Shown: positions 35,965 through 47,871 of the stretch, one piece after another
How positions within the stretch are numbered: the stretch's first letter is position 1
Layout: each line of letters begins with the position of its first letter
Source of the DNA: Chrysaora quinquecirrha
Taxonomy: Eukaryota > Cnidaria > Scyphozoa > Semaeostomeae > Pelagiidae
DNA: 64,000 bases
Direction: 5' to 3'
NCBI GenBank assembly: GCA_014526335.1
Contig: JACTAT010000001.1
Coordinates: 3,338,596 to 3,402,595 of the forward strand
Translations under genes and position numbers: made by a program
The notes under the pieces: generated by a model
Databases searched by the model: none
Told to the model about the DNA's origin: nothing
The model's input: only the letters and a program-made list of their open reading frames with translations

Positions 35965-38900
35965 TTAGTCCCAGCTTAGGTCATCTTGTCTCAAAGTCCC
36001 TTGCAATTTCTGTACCTTTTTTAATACTTCTAAATTATTCGAACCCTTGCTTACATACGAATCTTTATTCGGAGTCGTTCTTTGACCCTTCGGATCGTTT
36101 TTCGGCGTTGCGCTTTTCGTTTTAATTGTCGTTACAACTTCCACTTCTGAACCTTTCAGCGAAAGGCTTCTTTTATGCAAGTTATTCGGAGTTGTTTTTC
36201 TGCTTCGTTTTTCTTGGGCGTGTTTTCGTTCATGTTGTTTCAATATCGCAATTTGTTCGCCTTTCGTCTCCATTCGGGCAACTAGTCGGTCTAATTCTCG
36301 TTCAAGATCTTCTTGCAGCTTGACGTCAGTAGTGTCTTGAATCTGCTTGACAAGTTCACTATGTTCGCTAGAAAAGAGCGAGTGAGTTAGTTATATTATT
36401 CTTTTGAGTTGACGATGAAGTTAATTTTGCTACATTTTTGCTTTACCGTCCCGCATAAGGACCTGAGGTCGTCATACGTCATTCAAATCAGCTTGTTCTT
36501 GCCCATTCCATTAAGTCTTGCCTTCCGACTACGACGAATTTGCTCAGACGACAACACACACTAAGCAACTACACATCTGATATGGTCCTATAGCCTGTGC
36601 CCCTAGACGGACATTCTAAAACGAATACCCTCGGCACTCATTTACCGATAGGATAGACAGCTGAACTGACTGAGGGTATGTGGAACGTGATCCGGAAGGA
36701 TCCAAGACCTTCAGACCGTTAGCCAAACATCTCAGATTCAGAAAAACCTTGATACGATATCCAGGGGGGGGCACTTCCACATTAAGGGGTCTCAGACCTG
36801 GCCACAAGTTCAGAGGCAAAATTTAGGACGTGGGTCAAATTTCAGAGGCGAAATATGGAGAGATTGGTTGATGCAAAGGGGAAAAAACTGGGGCAGAAAA
36901 TGCATAAATTTAAAAAAAAATTCTTTTGCTTGTAGCAGCTCTGTTTGGGAGACAAAAATTGGGGTCAAGCCCCTCTGACCTCTCAACGTGGAAGAGCCTC
37001 TTGGATTCGACAGTTTTGGCAATGGAAATTCCCATATAATTCTTTGTTTTAGATCGAAGTATAACTCGAGTATGGAAAAATTTCCAGCTTGTGAAATTCT
37101 GAAAAAATTTTCAAAGTCCTACTGTAACATACTAAGATACCCTCGTAATGTCTGCAAACTTCATTCTCAAATATTAAAACAGTTTGCAATTAGCAAGTAA
37201 CACTACTTACAATCCCATATGTCCAAATTCATCTTGTAACTGTGTAATCAGTTCAGAAATTCCTTCCGCATCGCTAGATGAAGTCGAACCAGTCACGTGA
37301 TATTTTCTCTGAGCACGTGTGGCTGCATCACAGAGCTGAGGATTATGGGACTTCATGAGTGAGAGAACTTTCTGGATATTGGCGCCCAATGCATGAGATT
37401 TTGCTGTTGACTGTAGAAAGAAATATTTGAATAAGAAACCGGTACAGCCAAAGAATGATTATTGAAATGAAAAGATCGACTAACTATTAGGTTTAATAAA
37501 TGTATGGTTTATTACGCTTTCATTATTAATAGCGATTTCGAAATTCTGTACTGTTTAATATGATTTCACGAACTTATCTTCTGCCTAAGGATAAATCTGT
37601 TATGCATTTTTGGGCAGGGATATTACTCCTTGGGAACGAAAAAGAACTAATCTATTCGTATTCTCATACTTTCCATCATTTGATAAATAAAAGCAACCAT
37701 TATTTAACAAACAACAGACTATTGTTCTGTACGAAAAGGCGGGTGAGTTATTGGTGAAACAATTCTTACATGTGATTGCAACTTTAATCTCACGTTTCAT
37801 GAAAGAAGTCCAAGAGTGGAACAAAAAAAGCAAAAACATCACAGTTGCGTGTGATTAAAAGTTGCAGACTTTAGATGTAGTCTACCCGGAGGGGTGATGC
37901 ACTTCTATGAGATTCCCGTTTCCAAGGATTTCCAACAGATTTCTTTGAAAACAATAGAAACCCCAACCAAAGGTGTATACAAGATTCCAAAAGGTGCTTG
38001 GTTTGCCCATCGGTCTACCTCGTCCCAAAAAGTCAAACAGACAAATTTAAATACGATCAAAAGATATTACTTTGCCAACAACAAAAGGAATGCTTCCCAT
38101 ATCAAGACGATAATGACTAGGTGGTGTATTGACTTCAGGAGTTGACCGTTTCGGCTTCACAGATTTCTTCGTTACCTATCAACAATGAAAATAAAGATGT
38201 TAAATAAAATAGGAAACTTAGACCCCGTTAGCACGGGAAACAGATACGAATCCAAAAGATCAGTACCTTGTGCGAACGATATGGATACGATTTCTTTGCT
38301 TTTACACGGAAACGGATCAGGAAACGGCTCCAAATGGATCCACTTCACTAGCATACACAAAAAGATACGATCCTGTTCCCAAAAAAGAACGGATCCGTGA
38401 GTACCCATGTAAACGAAAAGCCAATCGTGACCTTGGGACGGATCGTAGTGTCAAAGGGGTTAAAGGTTTGGCAAGTCGGGACGGGATAAATTTCTCGGGG
38501 GTTTCAATACAAGAATATAATCTCGGCAATAATCATGTCCCTGATAATCTAGACGGGGCGTTCCTCTTGTATAATCAGGCAAGATGCAGGTCCGTATAAG
38601 CTCTGTAGCTACCAGAACCCCAAATCTGCGTTGAAAAATAAAGATTGCTTGCTTACTTGCCCTAAGACACAAATGAGTAACGTCGCATCATTGTCTCTCG
38701 GCATTAATATGTGAAAATGTTGACGTTGCGATTCATCCCGTGTATGTAATATAAAGTACTCTAAAAACTATAGAAGTTAAACTCACTTTTTTCTTCCTAG
38801 TTGTTCGCTTCGGTTTCTTGTCCTCTGGTGACGTCATATTCAATAAAATTCTGTTCGTTGAAGCAAGTGTTTGCAACTAGCAGAGAACAAATAAAAAATG

Positions 38901-41606
38901 AAACGTTGGTCTTTAGAAACGCCATAGTCTGTAATTAAAGAAATGCATGCCTCCGTAGTTCAAATCACAATCTAGACAAAGAAAATCCAGAGCCTACCTC
39001 TGCAGCTCTGTCTTGAAGAAGTTTTCTTTGATGTCTCTCTTCCTGTAATTTTTCCTCAAGTTCTCTGATTTTACTCTGAAAGTAGAACGAAGGATTAAAG
39101 CGAGATCATTGGAAGTAACTTTGTGATGTAGGAAACAAAATAACAACGGAGACCCAGGGAGCTGCAAATGCTACGCTTATTTTAAGGTTTAAAACTTTCA
39201 AACTGAAGCACACGTTTCCTTGAATGAAGAGCTTTCCCTTGAATAAGCACCACTTTATTGGCTGTGCATTAGGTTGGGCCCAGACTTTGCTTTCATAATC
39301 TATGTACAAGCTCTCAAAAGCAGGAATCAAAAGACACTTTTTCAATGCTTGAAAAGCCTAGTTTCCCTCATAATATACCAAATTATTTACAAGTTCCTCA
39401 CCTCAGCCAACGTTTGTGATGCAGTCAATTTGATATGACTTCTTTCAAGTTCAGCTAACTTCTCTGCCTGAGATGAATGATCTCTCAGTCCATAAATCTG
39501 ATCTGGAATCTGTCTTTGCTGACCAATGAATCCTGGTCTGTAAGTATCATTTTCATAAGATGTGACTCGCCTTGGTACTGGTTCTGTTTCTGGTTGTTGT
39601 GTCATTTTACGCATGTACATCAACTGTTTTTCAAGTAATTGACATTTGTCTTCTGCAGTGAGAAGCTTTTCTTCCAGTTCTAAATGCAAAGAATCAGAGA
39701 TAAAACAATATTATAAGAATGAAATGGATGATTTGAAATAAGCTCATAACTGTATCCAAGGGCAATACCAGAAAATATTCACCTGAAGCTGCAAGTACAA
39801 AAACCAATCTTAGTTTATTACCCTATGAACAGAGTCTGTCCATGCCATCAAATCAAATCCAATCAAATCAGATCAGATCAGATCAGATCAGATCAAATCA
39901 AATCAAATCAAATCAAATCAAATCAAACCAAATCTTATCATTCACCTTTCTTTTGAACTTCGATTGCAGTTTGTGCTGATTCAGAAAATTCATGTTCTCT
40001 TTGAAGAATCGTCTTGTAATCATTTGCCTCTGATGCTAAGGATTTCAGGTTGTCCTCTGCTCTAACTCTATCAAGCTCAAGTTTTCTAATTTTCTCTTGC
40101 AGGCTCTTCAAAGCATTCACAACTGCTGAAAAACACAGATATAAAGTGATATTTAATTAAGTGTTCTGAACTGCAAGATTGTTTGGATATAATTTTGGAA
40201 TCATAACCCCTAAGACAATACCAGCTTTGCTCAGAGGGATTATGGATGGCAACAGGGAGACTTTCCCAATGTCACTTTACACTGCTTAGATTGCCTTGCC
40301 TTGTACTACTCATGGGTCTCAATGTAGAACTTCACACTTTTTCCACAACAATAAGCCTAGTAGTGGCCAAACTTGAACTGCAGGGTGGGCTGATTTGGTT
40401 CAAAGTCAACTTGCTGAAAAATAAAAGGTTTCAACTTGTAACCTGAATGTCTAGGCAATATAATATGGCCCTGCCCCCTCAAATAAAGGCCTGTTTGAAC
40501 AACTTGATCAAGTTTGAACAATCATATTAATAATAAAACATAATACCTTTGCTATTTGTTTCATGAAGGGCTTCGGCATTAGCAACTCTTGATTTCAAAG
40601 GGCCATACTGATCAATGCGTCTTGATGTTGGGTAATCCTGGTATGATGTACATGAACTGTTATATCCATTAGCATTTGGAGAATCTGTTGATCTTTGACT
40701 GATGAATGTTGAACGAAAGGGAGACATTGAATCTGGGCTTTGATAAGGTGATGGCCTGTGAAATTCCTGCAAAAGTAATTCAAATTTATATCAGAATTGA
40801 CATCCTTCAATGAGAATGCCTGCCTTAAAGACCCTCCACATAGCCCTAATAAGAAATGGGAGGAGAGCCCTGGGCTTGGAAAGTTACTAGACAATTTTAT
40901 TGGGCTCTTTACCTCACTAGAATTTTTGTTTGCCTAATCTGCGGAGTATGGCGGCGTGTGCCAGACTGGAAAGTTTGATTATTGCGTGGGCAAGTTGTTA
41001 TGGCAAAAAATTTGCCGTGCGCGTTTCGCACATTGAAAAACAATAGGTCATGTGACCTATTGTTCTTCTATTGTTTATGCCAACTTCATGGCCAATTTTA
41101 AAAAACCAGAACAGAGCTGCGCGGGCAATATCTAGCGGGCGCGGATCAAATTTTCCAGTCTGGGCATATAGACGTACAAGATAAACAATAGAACAATAGA
41201 AAAGAGCAATGGAAATATGCTTCTGCACATACGAGATCTCATCATGAACTGCCATACTCTGCAGAGTAGTCATCCTCTCTGATCATGCTGCAGCCTAGGG
41301 TACCCTATCTGGTCATGCTCCAGACTGCATTCTTTGTTTTGCGTGGAGAATTGTGGGGTTGAAAACAATAGAAACAATAGGCCCTATTGTTTTTGAATGA
41401 AACAATAATAGATGCAGTTGGGCACTGAAGGCTATTGTTTTCCAAACAATAGGGGCATTGTTTTCTTCTATTGTTTTAGATAGCCAAAATTGAAACAAAG
41501 TTTCCACCCTCGCCCTGGCTCAGCTGCAGCTCTTTCAAATACGCAAAATCAATATATTTTTAAACCTGCAAATACTTACACTGGCATAGTAGCCCCTTGC
41601 GTCCAT
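35965..41606 (-). CDS. CEP57: CEP57-family centrosomal protein (translokin)
   Basis: CEP57 proteins sit in the pericentriolar ring with CEP63/CEP152 and support centriole duplication and microtubule anchoring. Exons from the 5' end: 41580-41606 (MDARGYYAS), 40547-40766 (Ser/Pro-rich), 39946-40125 (LQEKIRKLELDRVRAEDNLK coiled coil), 39402-39679 (KCQLLEKQLMYMRKM coiled coil), 38998-39073 (KIRELEEKLQEERHQRKLLQ), 38788-38876 (basic), 38071-38175 (HYRLDMGSIPFVVGK, the conserved Cep57 motif), 37211-37410 (start of the microtubule-binding domain, LITQLQDEFGHMGF) and 35965-36367 (basic tail ending QKLQGTLRQDDLSWD). The last residues match the human C-terminus (SLCWDY-like), so the end is secure. Splice phases checked at the last three junctions agree. 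Vertebrates have CEP57 and CEP57L1; a single pre-duplication orthologue is expected here. Confidence 0.93.
38221..38461. mobile_element. MITE family 3, copy b
   Basis: Starts GACCCCGTTAGCAC after TTA (38218-38220) and ends GTGTCAAAGGGGT before TAA. The interior shares GATACGAT, AAATGGATCC and GTTCCCAAAAA with the copy at 27046-27294. It is less perfect than copy a, so older. It lies in a CEP57 intron. Confidence 0.75.
39845..39935. repeat. (AATCA/GATCA)n simple repeat
   Basis: About 90 bp of AATCA and GATCA pentamers immediately downstream (in gene sense) of the CEP57 coiled-coil exon at 39946-40125. Only about 10 bp separate the array from the splice donor. Confidence 0.9.
40931..41520. repeat. 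CAATAG-palindrome repeat, copy b, in CEP57 intron 1
   Basis: Starts CTGCGGAGTATGGCGG and reaches GAACTGCCATACTCTGCAGA at 41275, an inverted pair. The core at 41038-41063 is the AACAATAGGTCA palindrome with a different centre (TG for CA) from copy a. A further cluster of ACAATAG/CTATTGTT palindromes continues to about 41490. Confidence 0.7.
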
Positions 41607-42053
41607 CTTTTCCTTCTTCAGTCTTGATTTGAAAATCAAAAGATCAGGCCGGGCGCGGGCCTAGCCCAAAAACACAACACAATGAGCCGATTAGCTGTGA
41701 TTTCTTGAAAAAATCCAGCTGCAGAAAGGCTCTTTAGTTTTTCACTTGATTCAGACAGTTAAAATTACTTTATTTTTCTAATACTTCACTAGAAATTAGA
41801 AAATTTTTCACTGAAATACTTCTTCGCTGAAAAATCGAAAATAAATGGCGGTTTAGTTTTCTGTTTTGTGAGCCGCTGTTGATTGGTAACATGCAATGAA
41901 ACGCGGTTTGGTTTGAACTTGGACCTGCTGCGAAGGCGCTCGCGAAGTCCATCGGGGCGATTGCTGTCGGCGTTTTGTGACGCAAAAAATCATTTCATTT
42001 CTCAACAAAAATATAATTTCAGCATTTCAGTAAAAACCCAACGAAATAAATCT
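41607..42053. other. CEP57 upstream region / SURF6 3' flank
   Basis: A 447-bp space between tandem minus-strand genes. It must hold the CEP57 promoter and 5' UTR and the SURF6 3' UTR. GC-richer patches (GCGCGGGCC near 41655, GGCGCTCGCGAAG near 41935) may mark the promoter. No extra gene seen. Confidence 0.5.
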
Positions 42054-43034
42054 CTAAAATCCAGGCTTATGTTTCTTTACTCCCTTTCCCTGCTTTTTAT
42101 TTTTATTTCCCTTGCTTCCTGATTTTCGTTCCTTGAGATTTTTTTGCCTTGTTTTCTGTTTTTCATCTTGCATTTTCTTCTGTGTATTAATTCGATCTTC
42201 CCATTTCTTTTTACTTGCTTCTTTCATTTTCTTCTTTCTTTTTAGAGTTTTCATAAGTAACTTCGGATCATCTTTAACTTTTTGTCCTTCTGCTTGCTTT
42301 AGAGCTTTTCCCCACTGAAGTTTTGACTTCACTTCTTTGGCCCTGTCTTTATCTTCGTCTTCTATTTTAGCAATTTTTGATTTTTTCTTTTCTGCTTTTT
42401 TTAACAATTGCTCAACATTTTCTTTCTTTTTCTTCTTTTTTGATGACTCTGCAAAATCAAATTTACTGAAAACGATTTCTCCACTTTCATTTCTAACTTT
42501 TGACGCTTCTTTTTCGTTCTTAACTGAAACTTTACTTATATTTGAATTCTTAGCATTTTCTTTACTTTTTTTCTTCCTGGCTTCTTTGTCCAACTTTCTT
42601 TTCTTTACATTTTCCTCGGATTTCTTATCATCTTTAATTTTTCTTTTTCCTCTAAGTAGCTCCATCTTATCATGAAGCTTTTGCCTCAAGTCATTCAAAG
42701 GCAAACTTGCTATTTCATCTACTTTGATCTGTTTGATTTGCATATCATTTTCTTCTTCAAGCATTGCCTTTTCTGTATTTTCAATTTCTTTCTGAAGATC
42801 AGCAACCGTTTTGTGTTTGCTTGGGTCAAGCTTCAACATTTTGGCCTTTTTTGCCAACTGTTTTCTGATTTGCCTTGCCGCTTTTCCCGTTACTCCAGTA
42901 AGGTCGGGTAGCTTTTCTTTTGGAAGGGCATCGTCTGGGAGATAGTATTTTGCTGGAATTAGCTCAACAAGGGACGTAAAATAGGCAGAAGTTCTTCTCA
43001 CTTCTTCTTTAAGACAATCAGATTGTTCAGCCAT
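42054..43034 (-). CDS. SURF6: SURF6, nucleolar ribosome biogenesis protein
   Basis: A 326-residue frame in one exon. SURF6 (yeast Rrp14) is a nucleolar nucleic-acid-binding protein acting in early ribosomal subunit assembly. The N-terminus (CLKEEVRRTSAYFTSLVELI, then PAKYYLP) and the Lys-rich C-terminal SURF6 domain (LQWGKALKQAEGQKVKDDPK, then KKWEDRINTQKKMQ, ending KKHKPGF) fit the family. Length is close to the human protein (about 360). The Met at 43034 is chosen because the region upstream is short and the next gene begins 95 bp away on the other strand. No intron interrupts the frame, unlike the vertebrate gene. Confidence 0.95.
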   Translation of the reverse strand: MAEQSDCLKEEVRRTSAYFTSLVELIPAKYYLPDDALPKEKLPDLTGVTGKAARQIRKQLAKKAKMLKLDPSKHKTVADLQKEIENTEKAMLEEENDMQIKQIKVDEIASLPLNDLRQKLHDKMELLRGKRKIKDDKKSEENVKKRKLDKEARKKKSKENAKNSNISKVSVKNEKEASKVRNESGEIVFSKFDFAESSKKKKKKENVEQLLKKAEKKKSKIAKIEDEDKDRAKEVKSKLQWGKALKQAEGQKVKDDPKLLMKTLKRKKKMKEASKKKWEDRINTQKKMQDEKQKTRQKNLKERKSGSKGNKNKKQGKGVKKHKPGF

Positions 43035-43128
43035 TTTTGAAAACTCACATGGAAAATGTAGAAATAGCCACTACTTCATGTAAAGAGAACCCACTTGCGA
43101 AATCGAGGCCAAGCGAAGTTCTTGGAAA
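43035..43128. promoter_or_regulatory. SURF6-MNAT1 bidirectional promoter region
   Basis: Only 94 bp separate the two divergent start codons, so 5' UTRs and core promoters must lie here and inside the first codons. No TATA box is seen. The MNAT1 start context GAAAATGGCGGAGC resembles a YY1 site (AANATGGCGGC), and the SURF6 start context AAAAATGGCTGA is a weaker version; YY1 sites over start codons are common in housekeeping bidirectional promoters. Confidence 0.75.
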
Positions 43129-44049
43129 ATGGCGGAGCAAGCGTGTCCAAGGTGCAAGACAACGTCTTATAGAAACCCCAATCTCAAGCTTCTCGTCAAT
43201 GTATGTGGACACAAACTTTGCCAGACATGTGTGGATGTTTTGTTCACACGCCCCTCCGCAGCTTGCCCTGAATGCCAGACACCTTTGAGAAGAAGCGACT
43301 TCAGAATCCAGCAGTTCGAAGATGGATTTGTAGAAAAGGAGGTCGACATTAGGAAAAGGATGATAAAAATCTTCAACAAAAGAGAAATAGATTTCGCAGA
43401 CCATGATGATCCTTTAAGAAAATATAATGATTATCTTGAAGAAATAGAAACTATTATTTTTAATTTAGTTAATAAAGTAGATGTTGAGGAAACTAAGAAA
43501 AAAGTTGAAAAGTATAAGAAAGAAAATGAGACTGTCATACGAAAAATAAATGCTAAAATTCATCAGGAGGATGAAAAATTAAAACTACAGATGGCTGCTG
43601 AAAGTAAAGAAGCAGAAGAGCGTAGAAAAGTGTTATTATTGGAGGAACAAGAGCAAAAGAAAGCGAAATTCAAAGAGAAAGATGCCTTGATCGATGACCT
43701 AATTCATGCCACTGCTTCTGCAGATGAGGTATTAGCCAGGCATCAAAGTACCAGGCAGCAGCAACAAAAGGATGCCGAAGAAAAGAAGTCTATATTCTTC
43801 ACTGGCAAATCAAAATCAACCAACACAAGCTTGCAGAAAGTGCCAATAATTAATGCACCTTTGTATAAATATGAGCCCATAGTATTTGATTCAAAAGGAC
43901 CCAAGGTGCCATCTATTGAAGAGATATGCAATGATGGGTATCTAAAGCATATAAAACCAGCTTGTGCCTCTACTAAAGCTGCTGGGTACACTGAAGTTAT
44001 GGCATGTGATAGAGCTCTCCAAGAGGCTTTTAATGGCCTATTCTGTTAA
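43129..44049 (+). CDS. MNAT1: MNAT1/MAT1, CDK-activating kinase assembly factor
   Basis: MAT1 is the RING-finger subunit that assembles and stabilises CDK7-cyclin H and ties the kinase to TFIIH through XPD. The 306-residue frame has a C3HC4 RING at residues 6-49 with all ligands present (C6, C9, C26, H28, C31, C34, C46, C49). The conserved linker (FVEKEVDIRKRMIKIFNKRE, then DFADHDDPLRKYNDYLEEIE) follows, then a long coiled coil (about 105-200) and a C-terminal CDK7/cyclin H-binding region ending ALQEAFNGLFC. Length equals the human protein within a few residues. The gene is one uninterrupted exon, unlike the vertebrate gene. It converges on CEP85. Confidence 0.97.
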   Translation: MAEQACPRCKTTSYRNPNLKLLVNVCGHKLCQTCVDVLFTRPSAACPECQTPLRRSDFRIQQFEDGFVEKEVDIRKRMIKIFNKREIDFADHDDPLRKYNDYLEEIETIIFNLVNKVDVEETKKKVEKYKKENETVIRKINAKIHQEDEKLKLQMAAESKEAEERRKVLLLEEQEQKKAKFKEKDALIDDLIHATASADEVLARHQSTRQQQQKDAEEKKSIFFTGKSKSTNTSLQKVPIINAPLYKYEPIVFDSKGPKVPSIEEICNDGYLKHIKPACASTKAAGYTEVMACDRALQEAFNGLFC

Positions 44050-45240
44050 AAACATTATGCAGTGATTTAAGTGACCTTGTTTATTTAATTTGCAAATAAT
44101 ATTGATGGATAAAAAATTTGTTCGTTTGTGTTGTTTTGAAATTGAAAAGCAATAGTTTTTTCCAGTATACTATACTTTTTAGAGGTATACTCTACTAATA
44201 GTAATGAACTCTTTTGATCTCAGAGTGTTTCCAGCTATTGCTATATATATTACCAAGTGTTCGTTAGCAAGTTTTCGATTAGCGGACGGGAACCATGAAC
44301 TAGAACTTTGAAAACCCTACGACGCATTAAGACTCCACGACTGCGGACTGCGATTGATCTTATGATTACAGCGATGGTTGCGAGTTGCAACACGACCAAA
44401 TCGTGTCTAAATTGAGACAAACAACGGATTTTTTCGACTGACACTCGCCGAGTATGAGTGTAAGAAACAGACCGAAACAAACTAAGGAGGAAATCATACT
44501 ACCCAGATGCGACTTGAAATGCAACAGTCAGAAATAGAAGCCGAATTGGCATTGTGTTTTAAACTAAACAACAATCTGCTTGCAAGATTCAGAGGGAAGA
44601 CTTCTCTTTATGATTGGTGCATTGATCTTGCAATGATCGTGCGACTCATGTCCCACGACACGATCAATCCTACGATCACCGTGACGTTATAGAACCTCAA
44701 AAAAAAAGATCTACCGAATGTATATATGTATATATACCGAATGTATAATTTATTATATATCGTAAATAGCGAGCCCAACTAAAGAGGGCACAAACAAAAA
44801 ACACCTTGGTTTGTGTTAAGCGTTTTCTTTAACCAACACATAACTTTAAAGTTACTTTATGAAGTTACTTTAAAACTCAACATTTAACCTTTTTTATAAA
44901 CCAATAGTCTGACTATTTTATATTTATATTAAAATACATTTTATCCCAAATCAACTTAATATTTACAACATTTTTTATCAATTATTTTTACAACTATATG
45001 AAATACAAAATCGTATCTCAACACAACAATTTAGCGAACTCAGTTTAATCAAGTTATAGCTATCTTCATTTGTATTAACTGCGAAAGTGAGTTTTACTAT
45101 ATAAGTCTTGAACTAATATTTACAACAAATTAAACTCAAAGAAGAACTTGATGATTTTACAACTTTAAACTTGAACTTTAATTCATTAAGTTGATTTAAA
45201 TATTCTTAAATTTCGGAACAACTTTTAAAAATCTTTTTTG
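44050..45240. other. Convergent intergenic space MNAT1 / CEP85
   Basis: AT-rich. It contains a diverged Penelope-type tail on the minus strand (about 44410-44500), TATATATGTATATAT repeats near 44720-44760 and long A/T stretches to 45240. The small plus-strand frame at 44507-44692 has no recognisable domain. Both 3' UTRs must end here. Confidence 0.55.
44410..44500 (-). repeat. Second Penelope-type terminal tail (diverged)
   Basis: On the minus strand: CTTAGTTTGTTTCGGTCTGT, then CTTACACTC, ATACTC and GAGTGTCAGTCGAAAAAA, the same order as at 21690-21760. The hairpin arms ACACTC/GAGTGT are kept while the loop differs (ATACTCGGC versus ATACTCTGAG), which suggests the structure matters or that both derive from one element. 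Confidence 0.5.
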
Positions 45241-47807
45241 TTATTGGGTGACGCAGTTACTGCCGACTTCCTCCGCGTATTTATCTGATACAAATGTTCT
45301 AAGTTTATCAATATCACCTCTGAGTTCTCTGATTTTCTTTAGCTTGATTCTTGCAAAGTCAATGCTGAAAGGATTCTCTGTAAAATCTTCTGAATCATCC
45401 ACGTAATCATCATGCGTGCCTGGAAACGAAAGAGGATAATGATAAGTGAAGGCTGAAATGGTGTATTTAGCACCAGTCGCTAGGATATTAGTAATTGGTT
45501 AACTTATCGATACCTCGAACCTGGCTGTGACGCTACCGTTTTGGGGCTCTAACCCCGACCTCACTGAGCTTCTGACAACGCCAAAGCACCTTCAATAATA
45601 TGATGCATTGCGTCCTAATACAGTCGAAGTCCCACTACTTCGCTCGATGTTGTTGTTGTCATTGTTGTTGTTTTAATCGCTCAGTGTAGAGTGATGCTAA
45701 TTGAGTATTTGGAGTGTCTGTTGGAGTGACCAATAAAAAGTAGGCCAGCGTATACTAGAGGCTATTGTAGCAAGTCTAGTGTCCAAGCCTCGGCCGTGGT
45801 TTTCAGTACGTCCCTCCGACGTCGTTGGGTGTCGCAAAGTGTTGTAAAATGTGATACGGAAACACTCCTACGATAATCTCAGGGATAGCCAACGAGAGTA
45901 TTCATTAGTGTCGCAGAATATAGAAAAATTTCTCTATCAACGACAGGCTAACCACAGTAAAACACACTTGCAAGTTCTTGCTGATATAACATGACATTAC
46001 ATTTTGCATTTACCTTTAATGCCAAGAAGTGCAGACATATTTGGGTCTTTTCCTTCAGCTGTTTCTGAGCAAAGTTGTATCAGGTACTTTATTTCTGATA
46101 CACATGATGTAATCTAAAAAATAAGGGGGATCTTTATAGGCTTCCTAATTTCAGATAGACTAGCCCTTGCTCGTGTAAGACCACCGCCTCATGAGGACCA
46201 CCGCCTCCGATGAACTCCGCCAATAACAACTTCCACCTAAAAGGCACTGTGCATTGAGGTGGCTATATTTGCTGTTAATCTAAATCTTGATCTTAATCTT
46301 AATGTTAGTCTAGTCTTAATCTTAGTCTTCAACTTGAATGGAATCTTAATCTTAACTTCTACCTGAATTAGAATCTTAACCTTAATCTTAATCTAAATGT
46401 TAATCTTAATCAGAATCTAAATCTCAATTTTAATCTTAATCTTACTCTTAATCTTAATGTTAATGTTAATCTTAATCTTAGCCTTCGTAAATCTTGAACT
46501 CCATCTTAATATTAGTCTTAGTCTGTGTTAGTCTTGGTCTAAGTATCAGTCTTTCATTTCTGAACTTAAACTTAAAGTTATTAGGAAGCCTATTCCTAAT
46601 TTCAGATAGAAACTGGAGATGTTTTCTTGTCACAAAGAAACCACAAACAAACAAACAAGCAAACAAACAAAGAAACCTACCTCTTTATGCACTTGAATAT
46701 GAGCTTGCTGTACTTCTTTACTTGTCAGTCGATCAAGCTACAAAAATAGAAATCAAACTCTGAAATCATCGCTACCATACACCATACTATGACCAAAATA
46801 GAAGTTCTGTAACTGTGAAGAATTTTATTTGAATCATATAAAGTACCTCTGACAGTATGTCTTTCAAAGCCAAATTTTCTCTCATTAAATCTTGGTTCTT
46901 TGAAGTAACCTGAAATGATTCAAAGGCTTAATTATGGCACTCTTCACACACGTTATTGTCGGATGGACGGGACGGAAGAAGATGCGTTTTGTGAAGTGTT
47001 TACATTATTCAACTCTAAATGATTTTGGAAACAGTTTCCTCTACACGTACCTGTCTGACTGAAGTCCTGAGATCTTCTAGAGTTGAATCTTTTGACTCTA
47101 TATCTCTTCGTAATGTATTTATAGTATCCTACAAAACACATATTGCACTAAGTATGTATCTAAGGGGTGTGTGCATATATGTGGCTGGGTGAGGGAGCTG
47201 AGTGAAGGAGGCTAATAAGTATTTTAAAGGGTTTTGCCCAGCAGTTAATCAATTGCTAATGCAATAAAACAATTTATCAATGTGACTTACTTCTTCTTGT
47301 CCTAATCGTTCTTCCAATGCTTTCGTTGTATTTTGACTTTGTTGATGCAGCAGTTTCATCTTGTTATGCTTCTGCTCCAATAGCTACCAAAGAAACATAA
47401 GTTACAGCAAGTTTTAAGGAACCACTGCCAATAAACGATTTTTGAATAATGGCAAAAAGGAGTAAGTGCATCATAGACAGCTTTCCGAAGTGGATAAGTC
47501 AAAGTCAGGTCAATATTTCTATTAAAAACTCCAACTTTAACAAGCCTAAACTTATATGACACAGGAAAAGTAATGATTAGTTATCTGCAGTTGGTTAGTT
47601 GGTTACATAGTTAGTTAGCTTGTTAGTTAGTTAGTTAGTAAGTTAGTTAGTTAGTGAGTTAGTTAGTTAGTTAGTCAGTCAGTTAGTTAGTCAGTCAGTC
47701 AGTTAGTTAGTTAGTTAGTTAGTTAGTTAGCCAGTTGGTTAGTTAGTTAGTTAGCTAGTAAGTTAGTTCGTTAGTTAGTTACTTAGTTAGTTAGTTAGTT
47801 AGTTAGC

Positions 47808-47871
<64 letters not shown>

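Noticed and set aside
42112..42911. Phe/Leu/Ser-rich plus-strand frames opposite SURF6
   Set aside because: They are the complement of Lys/Glu-rich coding sequence; there is no independent evidence.
44507..44692. 61-codon plus-strand frame after MNAT1
   Set aside because: Short, no domain, and next to a Penelope-type tail; more likely repeat-derived non-coding sequence.
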